A DNA stretch of 64,000 nucleotides. Source: Helianthus annuus (taxonomy: Eukaryota > Streptophyta > Magnoliopsida > Asterales > Asteraceae). Position 1 is the first letter of the stretch, and the number at the start of each line of letters is the position of its first letter. This document shows positions 1-9,059 of the stretch, one piece after another. A model generated the notes under the pieces. The model was not told the DNA's origin and ran no database searches. It saw only the letters and a list, made by a program, of their open reading frames with translations. Both the position numbers and the translations under genes were made by a program. The stretch lies in assembly GCF_002127325.2 (NCBI RefSeq), contig NC_035436.2, positions 29,353,163 to 29,417,162 of the forward strand, written 5' to 3'.

Positions 1-1784
1 TCAGCATCCACTTTAATCTCAAATTCAGGAACTTCTTTCACTGTTCTGCCTGAATTTAAAAAATGAGATCTTCTTAATTTTTCAGCTTTCGCTTCTTCCT
101 TCAATCTCTCTTCCTCTTCAGCCTCCTCTTGAATCTTTCTTCGTCTCTCTTCAGCAGCTTCCATGACTTTTCTGCATCTTTCTGCACATTTTAGATCATA
201 AGCATTAGCAAAGAAAGCATGAGAAGTATTTTTGGCCATAAAGTCTTGATCTGTACAGAAATCATCCCAAATAAATTCTTCAGCCAACTTCTCGTCATTT
301 TGTTCAGCTACACACACTTTGCTTTCTTTCGGAAGATACCTTTCCCAGGTAAAATTATCATATTTTCCCTGACTAACAACACATGCCTTTTTATCAACGA
401 CATCTCTCCCATGAGCTGTTTGTGCCTGATGCTGCTGTGCTGGTTGTGTGATTTGATGATAAATGGCCTTCTTGTGATAATCATTGTTTCTGAAAGGATT
501 CTGGGCACCGGTAGCTTCACGGTTTTTGCATTCCCTCTTGAAATGCCCCTTCTCCCTGCAACGAAAACATGTAACTTTAGATTTATCAAAACCTAAAGTT
601 GAAACGTTTGCATCTCGAAAGTCATCACGGCCGGTAATTTGTTTGAACTTTTCAGCACGTCTCATCACACTCGCCATACACCATTTTATATCCATCAATT
701 CCATTTCTTCAGCATCAATTTGATCGTAATTCTCTTTCGTAAGCATTGGATTTCTGATCTTTCCTGCAACAAAACAACTATAAGATTCTAAAATCATCCC
801 TAACAAAGACATTTGATTCTTAGCAATATCTTCAGTGTAGTCTTGATCATTTTCAAGGCTCAACACTATATTACACTGAAGTTTTCTACCACTCTTTGTT
901 ACAGAGATGTTAGGATCAAAAGTTGAAAATCTTGTGCTGCTGCTTGATCCCTGGGGTGTTGTCTTCTCAGTAGAATCTTTGACACTGTAAGCAGTTTCAA
1001 TCTTAGGAGAAAACTTTGTTGAATCAGTAGCACCATGCTTGTAGTACAGACTGATATCCTGCTCTCCATCGTAGTTCTTCATCCTAGCGATCTTTCTCTG
1101 CTCCATCTCTTGAGCTTCCAAATGCTTTATGAAGTCCCCGAGTTTCATCTTTTTGTATTCCACTTTGTTAGACTTCAGCATCATCAAGAATGTTCCCCAG
1201 ATTTCATATGGAAGTGCATCTGCAAGTTTTTCAATTAATTCATCAGTATCTTTCTTAACACCTAACTTTGTCATATTTCTCACCAAATTACAGTATCGAT
1301 CAATAATTTGTTTGGTGGTTTCATTTTTCAATCCCCGGAACAAATCAAATTCCTTTTTCATGAGAGACATTTTGTTCTTTAACATATCGTCACTTCCTGT
1401 AAACTTGGCTTCCAATTCTGTCCAAATCGAATATGCAGTTCCATCGTGTTGAAGCAAAATCAAGATATCTTCTTTTATCGCTTGCTGAAGTAGACTGACC
1501 ATTAATTTCTCATCTCGATACTTCTTTTTCTCATCTGTACTCATCTCTCGAAGTGTTAGTTGCACACCATTTTTAACTGGTTTAACATATGGTTCCTCGG
1601 TGTGTTCCCATGCATCAAGATGATAAGCTTCAACCCAATTTCCGAATCGTTCTGACCACACGTTGTAATCATCAATATCCATGAGTTTCGGTGGCTTCTG
1701 AGACGTTCCGGTTTCATTTTCTATCAAAGCACTTTGAGTAATCGAGGTTGGGGTAGCAAAAGCGTTATAAAATTCAATATCCAT
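1..1784 (-). CDS. gag: Copia gag polyprotein, partial at window edge
   Basis: This is the capsid/nucleocapsid precursor that would assemble the cytoplasmic virus-like particle. The ATG is at 1784-1782 (protein starts MDIEFYNAF), and I read about 594 codons to position 1 with no stop. The N-terminal half is the UBN2/DUF4219-type copia gag domain, with 'DDYNVWSERFGNWVEAY' near residue 40 and 'LADALPYEIWG' further on. A CCHC zinc knuckle (CFRCREKGHFKREC) lies at about residues 406-419. The C-terminal part becomes a highly charged Glu/Arg/Lys helix, probably coiled coil, around residues 540-580. It is similar in layout to gag of element F (49859-52214) but clearly a different family. Protease and pol must lie off the window. 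No frameshift or stop was found. Confidence 0.9.
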   Translation of the reverse strand, partial: MDIEFYNAFATPTSITQSALIENETGTSQKPPKLMDIDDYNVWSERFGNWVEAYHLDAWEHTEEPYVKPVKNGVQLTLREMSTDEKKKYRDEKLMVSLLQQAIKEDILILLQHDGTAYSIWTELEAKFTGSDDMLKNKMSLMKKEFDLFRGLKNETTKQIIDRYCNLVRNMTKLGVKKDTDELIEKLADALPYEIWGTFLMMLKSNKVEYKKMKLGDFIKHLEAQEMEQRKIARMKNYDGEQDISLYYKHGATDSTKFSPKIETAYSVKDSTEKTTPQGSSSSTRFSTFDPNISVTKSGRKLQCNIVLSLENDQDYTEDIAKNQMSLLGMILESYSCFVAGKIRNPMLTKENYDQIDAEEMELMDIKWCMASVMRRAEKFKQITGRDDFRDANVSTLGFDKSKVTCFRCREKGHFKRECKNREATGAQNPFRNNDYHKKAIYHQITQPAQQHQAQTAHGRDVVDKKACVVSQGKYDNFTWERYLPKESKVCVAEQNDEKLAEEFIWDDFCTDQDFMAKNTSHAFFANAYDLKCAERCRKVMEAAEERRRKIQEEAEEEERLKEEAKAEKLRRSHFLNSGRTVKEVPEFEIKVDA

Positions 1785-1949
1785 TGTTCAAATTTTCCAC
1801 AAATTCACAACAATTTTCAAATTCTTGGAATTAGCCCCTTGTAGAAATCCCTTGAATCACTGTGAAAATGGGCGGCAATCACACTTAGATCAATGTTTGT
1901 GGTGGGCTTGGATTGGACCTCAAATGAGTCACTTAGATCAGAACCTCAC

Positions 1950-2165
1950 GTGAAGACGATGACTAAAAGCGACCCACACTTGTCTTAAAAGCGATCCAGG
2001 GAAAAGACTAATGAGCGGCCCCCAATCCTTTTGAGCGGACCACAAATGACTAAAAAGCGATTCAAAAGTTGACCTATGAGCGGTTCAACTTGTTCGAAAA
2101 AGCGATTCACACAACTAATTTTGAGCGGTTCACATCTGTTCGAATAAGCGACCCACACCTTTTTG
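1950..2165 (-). repeat. Leader motif array of element A
   Basis: Between the PBS and gag lie about ten degenerate copies of an 8-10 bp motif. On the plus strand it alternates between AAGCGA(T/C)(T/C)CA and GAGCGG(T/A)(T/C)CA, spaced 15-35 bp apart. The AGCGGTCC core also recurs in the LTR upstream of the TATA box (2641-2815). The region is untranslated. Function is unknown. Confidence 0.75.
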
Positions 2166-2378
2166 ACGAAAAACCGAACCGAAAATCTGCGATTACTCCT
2201 AAACGGCTTGGAGTTTCAAGCTGAAACTTGGTAGGGTTTTAGATCATGTATACGCGCACCACATATCCAAAAATCAGCCAAAACGGACCGTGAAATCTTG
2301 GTCTGACGTAAGAAAGAAGGTGTAGAAGAAGAAAATGTGACTAAATCCAGCAAATTTCAATAGAACTCCTCCTCCTGA

Positions 2379-2390
2379 GCTCTGATACCA
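2379..2390 (-). promoter_or_regulatory. Primer binding site of element A (tRNA-iMet)
   Basis: The minus strand reads TGGTATCAGAGC, the standard plant complement to the 3' end of initiator Met-tRNA, two bases inside the LTR. It fixes the orientation of the element and the inner LTR border. Confidence 0.93.
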
Positions 2391-2627
2391 CTTGTAGGAT
2401 CGAATACCGACCTGTTTGAGTCGTTCAGAGAAGTTTGTATCCGTTAAGAGGCGGAAACTAATAATTCGGTGCACTTGACGCTGAATTCACTTTAATCTTG
2501 CTGTTGTATTGCTATTGAACTCGATTACAATGTTTTACAGCACTTCGGCAGCACTTCGTGGCTTACCGGAACAATTCACCTCTAACTATGTGTCTTGAAC
2601 TATATGTTTGGAACCACTCTTATGACC

Positions 2628-2637
2628 TATTTATATA
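2628..2637 (-). promoter_or_regulatory. TATA box of element A LTR
   Basis: The minus strand reads TATATAAATA within CTATATAAATAGG. The motif array at 2641-2815 lies directly upstream, as expected for U3 enhancer repeats. This places U3 at about 2660-2941 and R-U5 towards 2393. Confidence 0.75.
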
Positions 2638-2640
2638 GTT

Positions 2641-2815
2641 CTGGAACCGCTTATACGGCATGTCCGTATGAGTGGTTCACCAACTTGCCGTAAAAGAGGT
2701 CCAAGATCACGACACAAAAGGGGTCCATGATCATGACATAAGAGTGGTCCTAGACGTGTACATAAAAGCGGTCCTAGACTAGATATGACACAAAAGCGGT
2801 CCTAGATCATGTAAA
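2641..2815 (-). repeat. U3 tandem motif array of element A
   Basis: Five or six copies of a roughly 28-bp unit are seen. On the plus strand the unit is (A/G)(A/G)G(A/T/C)GGTCC(A/T)(A/T)GA followed by TCAtGACAtAA-like spacers. The best copies contain AAAAGCGGTCCTAGA. The array lies directly upstream of the TATA box on the transcribed strand, which suggests enhancer repeats. The same core recurs in the leader. Confidence 0.75.
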
Positions 2816-3319
2816 CATAAACAATCCTATACAAATCACTATATCTAGGATTCCGTGCCATTTCTGATCTGTTCAGCTTCAAGACTCGATGGAAGACGTA
2901 GTCAGCAGACGTAGGTGCACTAACATACACCATCTCCTACACCTGAATAATGAACAACGTACCTCAAATATTTTTAAGTGTATCGAGAATCTGTTGCAAA
3001 TCACGCATAACCTTTTTGATATCCATCCTTTGTGTTGGGGAATCCACAGAGCATGCGACTCCAATCTTAATTGTTAGAGTCAAACATTCCTCTATTTTCA
3101 TGGCATTTTCTTCATTGTACTCTTGATACAGGTTTAGAATGTTAACATCAATGATATCAATTACATTGTCTAGCAAGGCCATTGAAGCAAATTTATGAAG
3201 GCAAAGGTCTTCATTAAAGATGTCATCAGTTGGGTGTTTCCCGGTCATTGCCTCTAGAACTATTATTCCAAGACTGTAGATATCCCCATTACTTGTCATC
3301 TCACTCTCGAGACCATACT

Positions 3320-3392
3320 CTGCAAGTTACAAGCAATTACATTATAAAAAAAGGTAATAATGTCAGTAAGTAAATATGAAAGCTTATTTTAC
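3320..3392 (-). other. Intron of the receptor kinase gene (73 bp)
   Basis: On the minus strand the donor is G|GTAAAATAAG after codon GYIAP and the acceptor is ACTTGCAG|AGTATGG. Joining the exons makes GAG (Glu) of the APE motif, and the frame then runs into 3299-2964. LRR-XII kinases typically have one intron at this point, so the position supports the model. Confidence 0.92.
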
Positions 3393-5339
3393 CTGGAGCA
3401 ATATAACCCACTGTACCGCGAATCCCAGTTGAGTTGTTTTGGTATGAAGTTCCAAGAAATCGAGCCAAACCGAAATCTCCAACATGAGCCACCATATCAT
3501 TATCGAGTAGAATGTTACTAGGCTTCAGGTCACCATGAATAATGGTTGGTAGACAGTGATTATGAATATAATCAAGTGCATATGCTACATCCATAAGAAT
3601 TTTTATCATTTGAAGAAGGTTTAGCCTTGATGTATTTCCACTTGAATGCAACCAATCATGCAAACTCCCATTGGGCATGAACTCGTATACCAAAGCTTTG
3701 AATGGATTTCCTTGAAAGTCAATACTTGAACATGAAGTTATAAACTTCAACAAATTCCTATGTCGAAGGTTCCGCCATGCTTCACATTCCCTCGTAAAGC
3801 TTTTTTGAGCTCCACGATTTTGAAGATGTAGAACTTTGATTGCAACAAATGTGTCATTATCTTCAAAAAGGATTCCCTTATAAACAGAACTATAACCACC
3901 AGTTCCAATCAAATTGGATTCGGAGAACCCATTGGTAGCCTTTAGAAGTTGACTATATGAAACTTTTAGGTATCGTTTGCTTGTTGACGATTGTGAAAGA
4001 TGACTCTTTCTTTTCTTCTTACACCAAGCATATGTTAAACATGTTGCGGTGAAAAGTGCGGATGCGATCAATGTGACTATTAAATAGAGATGAAGCTTCT
4101 TTGTAAATTTACTTGTCTCCTTGCATTTGGGTAACCCAAGTTCAATAATGCCACCACAAAGCCTTCTATTCCCCAAAACAGAGAATGCACTTTCATTAGC
4201 GAACACTCCTACCATTGGAACTTCACCCTCAAAATCATTATATGACAGGTTCAAATATTCTAACTTAAACTTTTCGAAAAATCTAGGAATATGCCCCGAA
4301 AAGTTGTTATGAGAAATATCGAGTTCCACCAATCCTTTCAAGGAATTTAATTTAATGATAATGGTATTATACCTTGAAATAAATTGCCTTTGAGGGATAA
4401 CCGTAATAAACTACTACAACCACCAAGGCTACTAGGAATGTTACCAGAAAAGTTATTATCAGATAAATTCAAAGTAGTCAACATGTTGAGGTTTCCAACC
4501 TCAATTGGAAGTGAACCAAACAGGTTATTTTGAGAAAGATCCAATGTTATGGAGAGACTTGAAAGTTGAAGCAGTCGTATAGGCATTTTCCCATTAAGTT
4601 TATTGTCATTAAGGTACAACTCTAATAGATGATGACAATTTCCTAGACTTGATGGAATAACCCCTTCTAACATGTTTGAAGATAAATAAAGTGTTATCAA
4701 CAATGATAAGTTCCCCATGGAATCCGGAATCTGCCCTGAAAAGTGGTTTTCATCTAAATAAAGACCTTCTAAGTTTTGAAGGTTACCAATGGTTGAAGGG
4801 ATGTTTCCCGTGAATTGGTTTCCTCCTAATGACAACTTATTCAAGCCAACAAGATTACCAATTGAACTAGGGAGGTTTCCATTTAACTCATTATTACTAA
4901 ATACTAACTCCTGGAGTTGATTAGAAAGATTACCAATTGATCTAGGAAGAACTCCTTGAAACCTGCAATTACCAAAAGCCAACCTCTTTAATCTCGTGCA
5001 GTTTTTCAAAGAATCAATAAACTTCGTTTCATCTGCTTCTTTGCTTCCAAAGGGGTTTCCACCAATGTTTATAAAATGTATATTCGTTAGTTTTGAAAAC
5101 TCGATTGTCAAGCGTCCACTAAACATGTTCTGTTGGAGTTCTAGAAGTTTTAAGCTCGTACAATTTGAAATGGATGCCGGAAGAGGTCCACTTAGTTGGT
5201 TACCCCATAATTGAAACCAAACAAGATTAGGAAGCGTTGCACCTACGGCTGAATAAAGACCACCTGTCAACTGATTATCAACCAAGCTAATATCAGCTAG
5301 GAGTGAAAGGTTATAAAGAGAATTAGGGATGGTTCCTTT

Positions 5340-6209
5340 TAAACTACAACTACCTAAGTAAATTTCTTTTAAACCTTTCATAAGGCCTAAGGTGTCTGGA
5401 ATGGTCCCACCCAACGGATTTTCTATTAAAGCGAACACTTCCAATGATGTCATATTCCCTAAGTATGGCGGGATTCCACCAGTAAACTTATTGTTATCAA
5501 GTGAAAGAAATGTAAGTTTGGTGAGGGAACTGAACTCCTTGGGTATGCTTCCAACTAGCTCGTTAGTTGCAAGATTGAGGACCGTCAACCTGGAGAGATG
5601 ACCTATTTCATGGGGGATGGTTCCGTGTAAGTTACAACCGTTACGGTAAAACTCTCTTAAATTCTTCCACTGGCTTAAGATGTCTGGAATGGTCCCACCC
5701 AAGGGATTTCCAGCAACAGAAAACAATTCCAATGATGTAATATTTCCCAAGATGGTTGGGATTCCACCTGTAATCTTATTATTAAAAAGTGAAAGAACAG
5801 TAAGTTTGGAGAGGGTACTGATCATCTTGGGTATGCTTCCAACTAGCTCGTTATCGGAAAGATAAAGCTCTTCAAGGTTTGAACAACCGGATATGTTAGA
5901 TGGAATTACCCCACAGAACTTGTTAGTTGCAAGACTGAGGACCATCAACCTGGAGAGATGACCGACTTCATGAGGGATGGTTCCGTGTAAGTTACAACCT
6001 GTAGCGTAAAACTCTCTTAAATTCCTCCACTGGCTTAAGATGTTTGGGATGCTCCCACCCAAGGGATTTCCACTAACAGAAAACGATTCCATTGATGTTA
6101 TATTTCCCAAGATGGTTGGGATTCCACCAGTAAACGTATTATTACAAAGTGAAAGAAAAGTAAGTTTGCTGAGGGAACTGATCTCCTTGGGTATGCTTCC
6201 AACTAGCTC
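5340..6209 (-). repeat. Higher-order LRR duplication inside the receptor
   Basis: Residues 181-300 and 301-396 of the first frame, followed by a third copy from 397, share the block ELVGSIPK..ISSLSKLTFLSL..GNPLGG.IP..LSQW.NLREFY..GCNLHGTIPHE.GHLSRL. The first period is 120 residues (five LRRs, 360 bp) and the second is 96 (four LRRs, 288 bp). Equal spacing of the DNA blocks at about 6040, 5680 and 5392 confirms this. Confidence 0.88.
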
Positions 6210-6749
6210 GTTATTGGAAAGAGCAATCACTTCAAGGTTAAAACAACCAGATATGTTAGTTGGAATGACCTCGTTGAATTTGTTTAGGTACAAATACAGT
6301 TGACGTAGCCTAGAAAGACGACCAAGTTCTTGAGGGATGGCTCCATGAAAGCTGTTGTTATAAAGAAAAAGCAAGCGTAGGAAGCTCAGGTTCCCCACAT
6401 GAGGAGACAATGAGCCTTCTAGACCTTGCGATGACAAGTCTATATAAGTCACTCTTCTATACCGCTTCCCACAATAAACATGACTCCAGTCACATAAATG
6501 AAGAGAATCGTTCCATGAGGTTAGAGCTCCATATGGATCTCGAGTGATCAATGACTTGATCTTCAGCAAAGCCTCATGATCTGTCTCAATTCCACCACAT
6601 ATGACGGTGGAAGAGAGAGATATAACAAGAGAATAAAAGAGGAAATGAATAGAAGAGAAGGATGATAAGTTAACCATTGGGTACTTTGAGTTCATTTTTG
6701 TAAAAGAACTTATGATCACAAAGGATAATCGTTGGCCTTTTGTAGCCAC

Positions 6750-7014
6750 AATACAAGGAATTTAAGATTGCTAGCTGGTGGAAGTTAGAAATATAATCCA
6801 AGATAAAGTCGTGATTGGTTGGCTTACATTCATTCTACATGCAGATATTTTCTAGGAAAGAATATTAGGATAATGTCAGAAAGTAGCAGAATAACGCTCA
6901 ATATGTTATAAGTAAACACTACCACTCATTTGTTCAGGATGCATTAGTGATCTTATCTTTTAATTTAGTTGAAAAAAAAAGTTTCAATTACTCGTTTGGC
7001 TAGATCTCATATAT
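6750..7014. other. Upstream flank of the receptor kinase, no gene seen
   Basis: This is AT-rich non-coding DNA 5' of the receptor kinase on its strand. It probably includes its promoter. No clear TATA box could be assigned and no other gene or repeat is visible. Confidence 0.5.
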
Positions 7015-7132
7015 ATTCACGTTCGTTAGCTGAATTTAAAATTGGAAAATTAACGACAAAAGTATAGTTGCTCATTCACGTTCGTTTGATGGATTTAAAA
7101 TTGGAAAATTAAGACAAAAGGATAGTTTGTCA
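7015..7132. repeat. Tandem direct repeat, two 59-bp copies
   Basis: Two imperfect copies start at 7015 and 7074. Each opens ATTCACGTTCGTT and continues ATTTAAAATTGGAAAATTAA. Nothing suggests a function. Confidence 0.75.
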
Positions 7133-7150
7133 ACTTATTATCAAAATAAA

Positions 7151-7380
7151 CAATGCAGACTAGAGGTGCACAAATCGGGTTAGGGTTTCAATCCGAACTG
7201 GTTTCAAACCGGGTTGGGGTTAGGATGAAACTATTCAAACCGGGTTGGCACTCAAGCCCGGTTGGGTTCTAACCGGGTTATGAGGCAAGAGAACCGAACC
7301 CTATGAAACCCATTCGGGTTGGGTTGGGATCGGGTTAGGTTATCAAACCGGGTTCAACCCTATTGACGGACGAATGCCTG
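7151..7380. repeat. AACCGGGTT-rich degenerate repeat
   Basis: About ten degenerate copies of AAACCGGGTTGGG / GGGTT(A/G)GG on both strands follow TAGAGGTGCACAAATCGGG. An opening of this form is seen at the ends of some plant hAT-type non-autonomous elements, but I find no matching inverted terminus, so the assignment is only a possibility. The stretch from 7381 to 7604 shows nothing recognisable. Confidence 0.55.
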
Positions 7381-7604
7381 CTATTCCATAGCGCTTTGGG
7401 AGCGTTTATTATTTTTGCGCTTTTTGTGTGTTTTGATTTAACCAACACCTTTAATACATATGTATGCTAACGTTTTCGATGAAAAAAGTCCAAGAAATCA
7501 ACATCAATGTACTATAACGATCACAAAGCCGTTAAATAGCCATTGGGTAATTGTTGACTTAATAAAGTCAAATTACTATTTTACCCTCTAATTATTCTGT
7601 TTAT

Positions 7605-7718
7605 TGTTAGTTAGGAAGTTAGAGAACGGTTAGTCATTTAGTGTTTGTCTGTATATAATTAGGGCTTGTATCATTTTGGGGATAATTCAATTCAAGCTTT
7701 TCATTCTCTCAATTTACA
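7605..7718 (+). repeat. Probable 5' LTR of element B (left border uncertain)
   Basis: The right border is set by CAATTTACA|TGGTATC, where TGGTATC (7719) resembles the first half of an iMet-tRNA primer site, with the rest diverged. The left border may be TGTTAGTTAGG at 7605 or TGTTGACTTAA at 7552. A TATA-like TATATAATTAG lies at about 7651. No second LTR is in the window for comparison. Confidence 0.5.
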
Positions 7719-7832
7719 TGGTATCCTCCTGGTTCGATTCTGTTTTTTTTTTTTTTCGTTTCAGCGATCAATTTCTTGGTGATTTCTTCAGTTTCTTCGT
7801 TCATTTTTGTTCTTTTTGCTCTGTTTTTCATC

Positions 7833-9059
7833 ATGCCTGAATCGATTCCGTCTTCTAGTGCGATTGATTCTTCCAATCCTTTGTTCTTACATCCTTCTAA
7901 TCATCCTGGGATGCTTCTTGTTTCCAAACCGTTTGATGGCTCGGGATTTGGTGCGTGGAAACATGCCATGACGATTGCCCTATCTGCGAAGAACAAATTG
8001 CTGTTTGTCAATGGTGAATTTGCTTCTCCTATTCATTCTTCTCAACTTTCTCTCTGGAATCATTGCAATGACATGGTGATTTCTTGGATCTTAAACACAT
8101 TATCTTGAGAAATCAGTGGAAGTGTTCTTTATGTTGCGTCTGCTCGACAATTATGGCTTGAACTCAACGATCGATATGGTCAAGACAATGGTGCCAAGTA
8201 TTATCAATTGCAAAAGAGTTTAACTGATCTTGTTCAAGGTAATTCTGATTTTGCTTCTTATTTTACGAGACTCAAGACTGTTTGGGATGAGTTAATGTCA
8301 ATTAACACCATTCCAATATGCACCTGTGGTACTGCTAATCTTCTGGCTAAGAGAGATGAAGATCAGCTTTTTAGGCAGTTCTTGATGGGTTTAAACCCCT
8401 GTCATGATACGGTCAGAGGTAATATTCTTATGATGAAACCGTTACCTACTATCAATCAAGCTTATGCTCTTGTTGTTCAAGATGAGAAACAAAGGGAGAT
8501 TCATTCTTTATCTCCTTTTCCTTCTGAATCTGCATCTGTGAATGTTAATACTCAGCTTTCTTATGGGAATTCTAATAATAAGAAGGTGCAAGTTTGTTCT
8601 CATTGCAAGAAATCTGGACATCATGTCAGTAAATGTTACAGAATCATTGATTTTCCCAAAGACCTTAAGTTCACAAAGTCAAAACGTGGAACTGCTAACA
8701 ATGTGGAACTTGAATCTGACTTGCCTTTTCAACAGTCAACAAATCCTTTTGTTAATAGCACTTCTCCTGAATCTTCAAATGGTTCATCATTTATCTCAGT
8801 TACACAATACAATGAGTTGATAAAATTGTTGCAGCATCACAATTTTGCAAAAGAAACTCAATCACAGCCTACTTCTTCGATTCATGCTACTAATTTTGCA
8901 GGTATTATGGCCTGTAATTCCACTAATGTTCACACAAAATGGATCATTGACACTAGAGCCAGTTATCACGTTATCACATGTGTAATGATCCAAATCTATT
9001 TTCCAATCTTCACTACATTTCAACTCCGTTTTTGATTGGTCTTCCTAATGGCCATGTTA
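7833..9059 (+). pseudogene. gag: Element B gag and N-terminal protease, broken
   Basis: This is copia gag starting MPESIPSSSAIDSSN. It has the gag_pre motif region KPFDGSGFGAWKHAM, an LTR-copia gag domain, and a zinc knuckle with CSHCKKSGHHVSKC near 8596-8637. It then reaches the protease active-site region WIIDTRASYHV, where most copia proteins have D-S/T-G-A, so the catalytic glycine is lost. An in-frame TGA stands at 8106-8108, and a frameshift follows the protease motif near 8970, after which the other frame (CNDPNLFSNLHYIS) carries on to the insertion point. An upstream in-frame ATG at 7776 exists, but homology begins at 7833. Element C interrupts the frame at 9059. Confidence 0.88.

Larger units (their letters stand above)
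1..2941 (-). mobile_element. Copia element A (5' part, runs off left edge)
   Basis: This is a Ty1/copia retrotransposon transcribed leftwards. Reading on the minus strand, the window holds the 5' LTR (2393-2941), a 2-bp gap, a primer binding site (2379-2390), a leader with a motif array, and the start of gag (from 1784). The rest of gag, pol and the 3' LTR lie beyond position 1. The LTR starts and ends with the 7-bp inverted repeat TGTAGGA/TCCTACA. The target-site duplication cannot be confirmed because only one end is visible. The gag frame is unbroken over 594 codons, so this copy may be young and is potentially coding-competent. Confidence 0.93.
2393..2941 (-). repeat. 5' LTR of element A (549 bp)
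   Basis: The LTR is bounded by TGTAGGA (2393-2399) and TCCTACA (2935-2941), a perfect 7-bp terminal inverted repeat with TG..CA ends. On the minus strand it carries a strong TATA box (2628-2637) and, upstream of that, an array of AGCGGTCC-like motifs. The outer end abuts the 3' flank of the receptor kinase gene. The partner LTR is off the window. Confidence 0.92.
2964..6749 (-). pseudogene. LRR receptor-like kinase, subfamily XII type, one frameshift
   Basis: This is a plasma-membrane pattern-recognition-type receptor kinase. Exon 1 encodes an N-terminal signal peptide (hydrophobic run near residues 30-50; Met1 at 6749 or, more typical for a signal peptide, Met19 at 6695), an LRRNT motif with Cys pair (CDWSHVYC), over 20 24-residue LRRs, the paired-Cys segment (LCGG..LPKC), a membrane span (LIVTLIASALFTATCL) and a kinase. 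The kinase has a glycine loop (IGTGGYSSVYKG), a VAIK lysine, catalytic loop IHGDLKPSN, GDFG, and APE completed across a 73-bp intron. HGD rather than HRD makes it non-RD, as in FLS2, EFR and Xa21. Exon 2 (2964-3319) ends ..DTLKNI. A single lesion splits the frame: the unit TTTAA is tandemly duplicated at 4346-4355, giving a stop at 4347 in the last LRRs. Otherwise the gene reads intact at about 1,100 residues. Confidence 0.93.

Noticed and set aside
2379..2390. TGGTATCAGAGC sites (2379, 22050, 39257, 42954, 49132) as pieces of tRNA genes
   Set aside because: Only the 12-base complement of the tRNA 3' end is present at LTR borders. These are primer sites.
7151..7380. hAT non-autonomous transposon
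   Set aside because: One terminus resembles known ends, but no inverted partner or 8-bp target duplication was found. Kept only as a degenerate repeat.
7776..7832. Upstream start for element B gag
   Set aside because: The extra 19 residues are hydrophobic and lie in the leader. Homology begins at the next Met, 7833.
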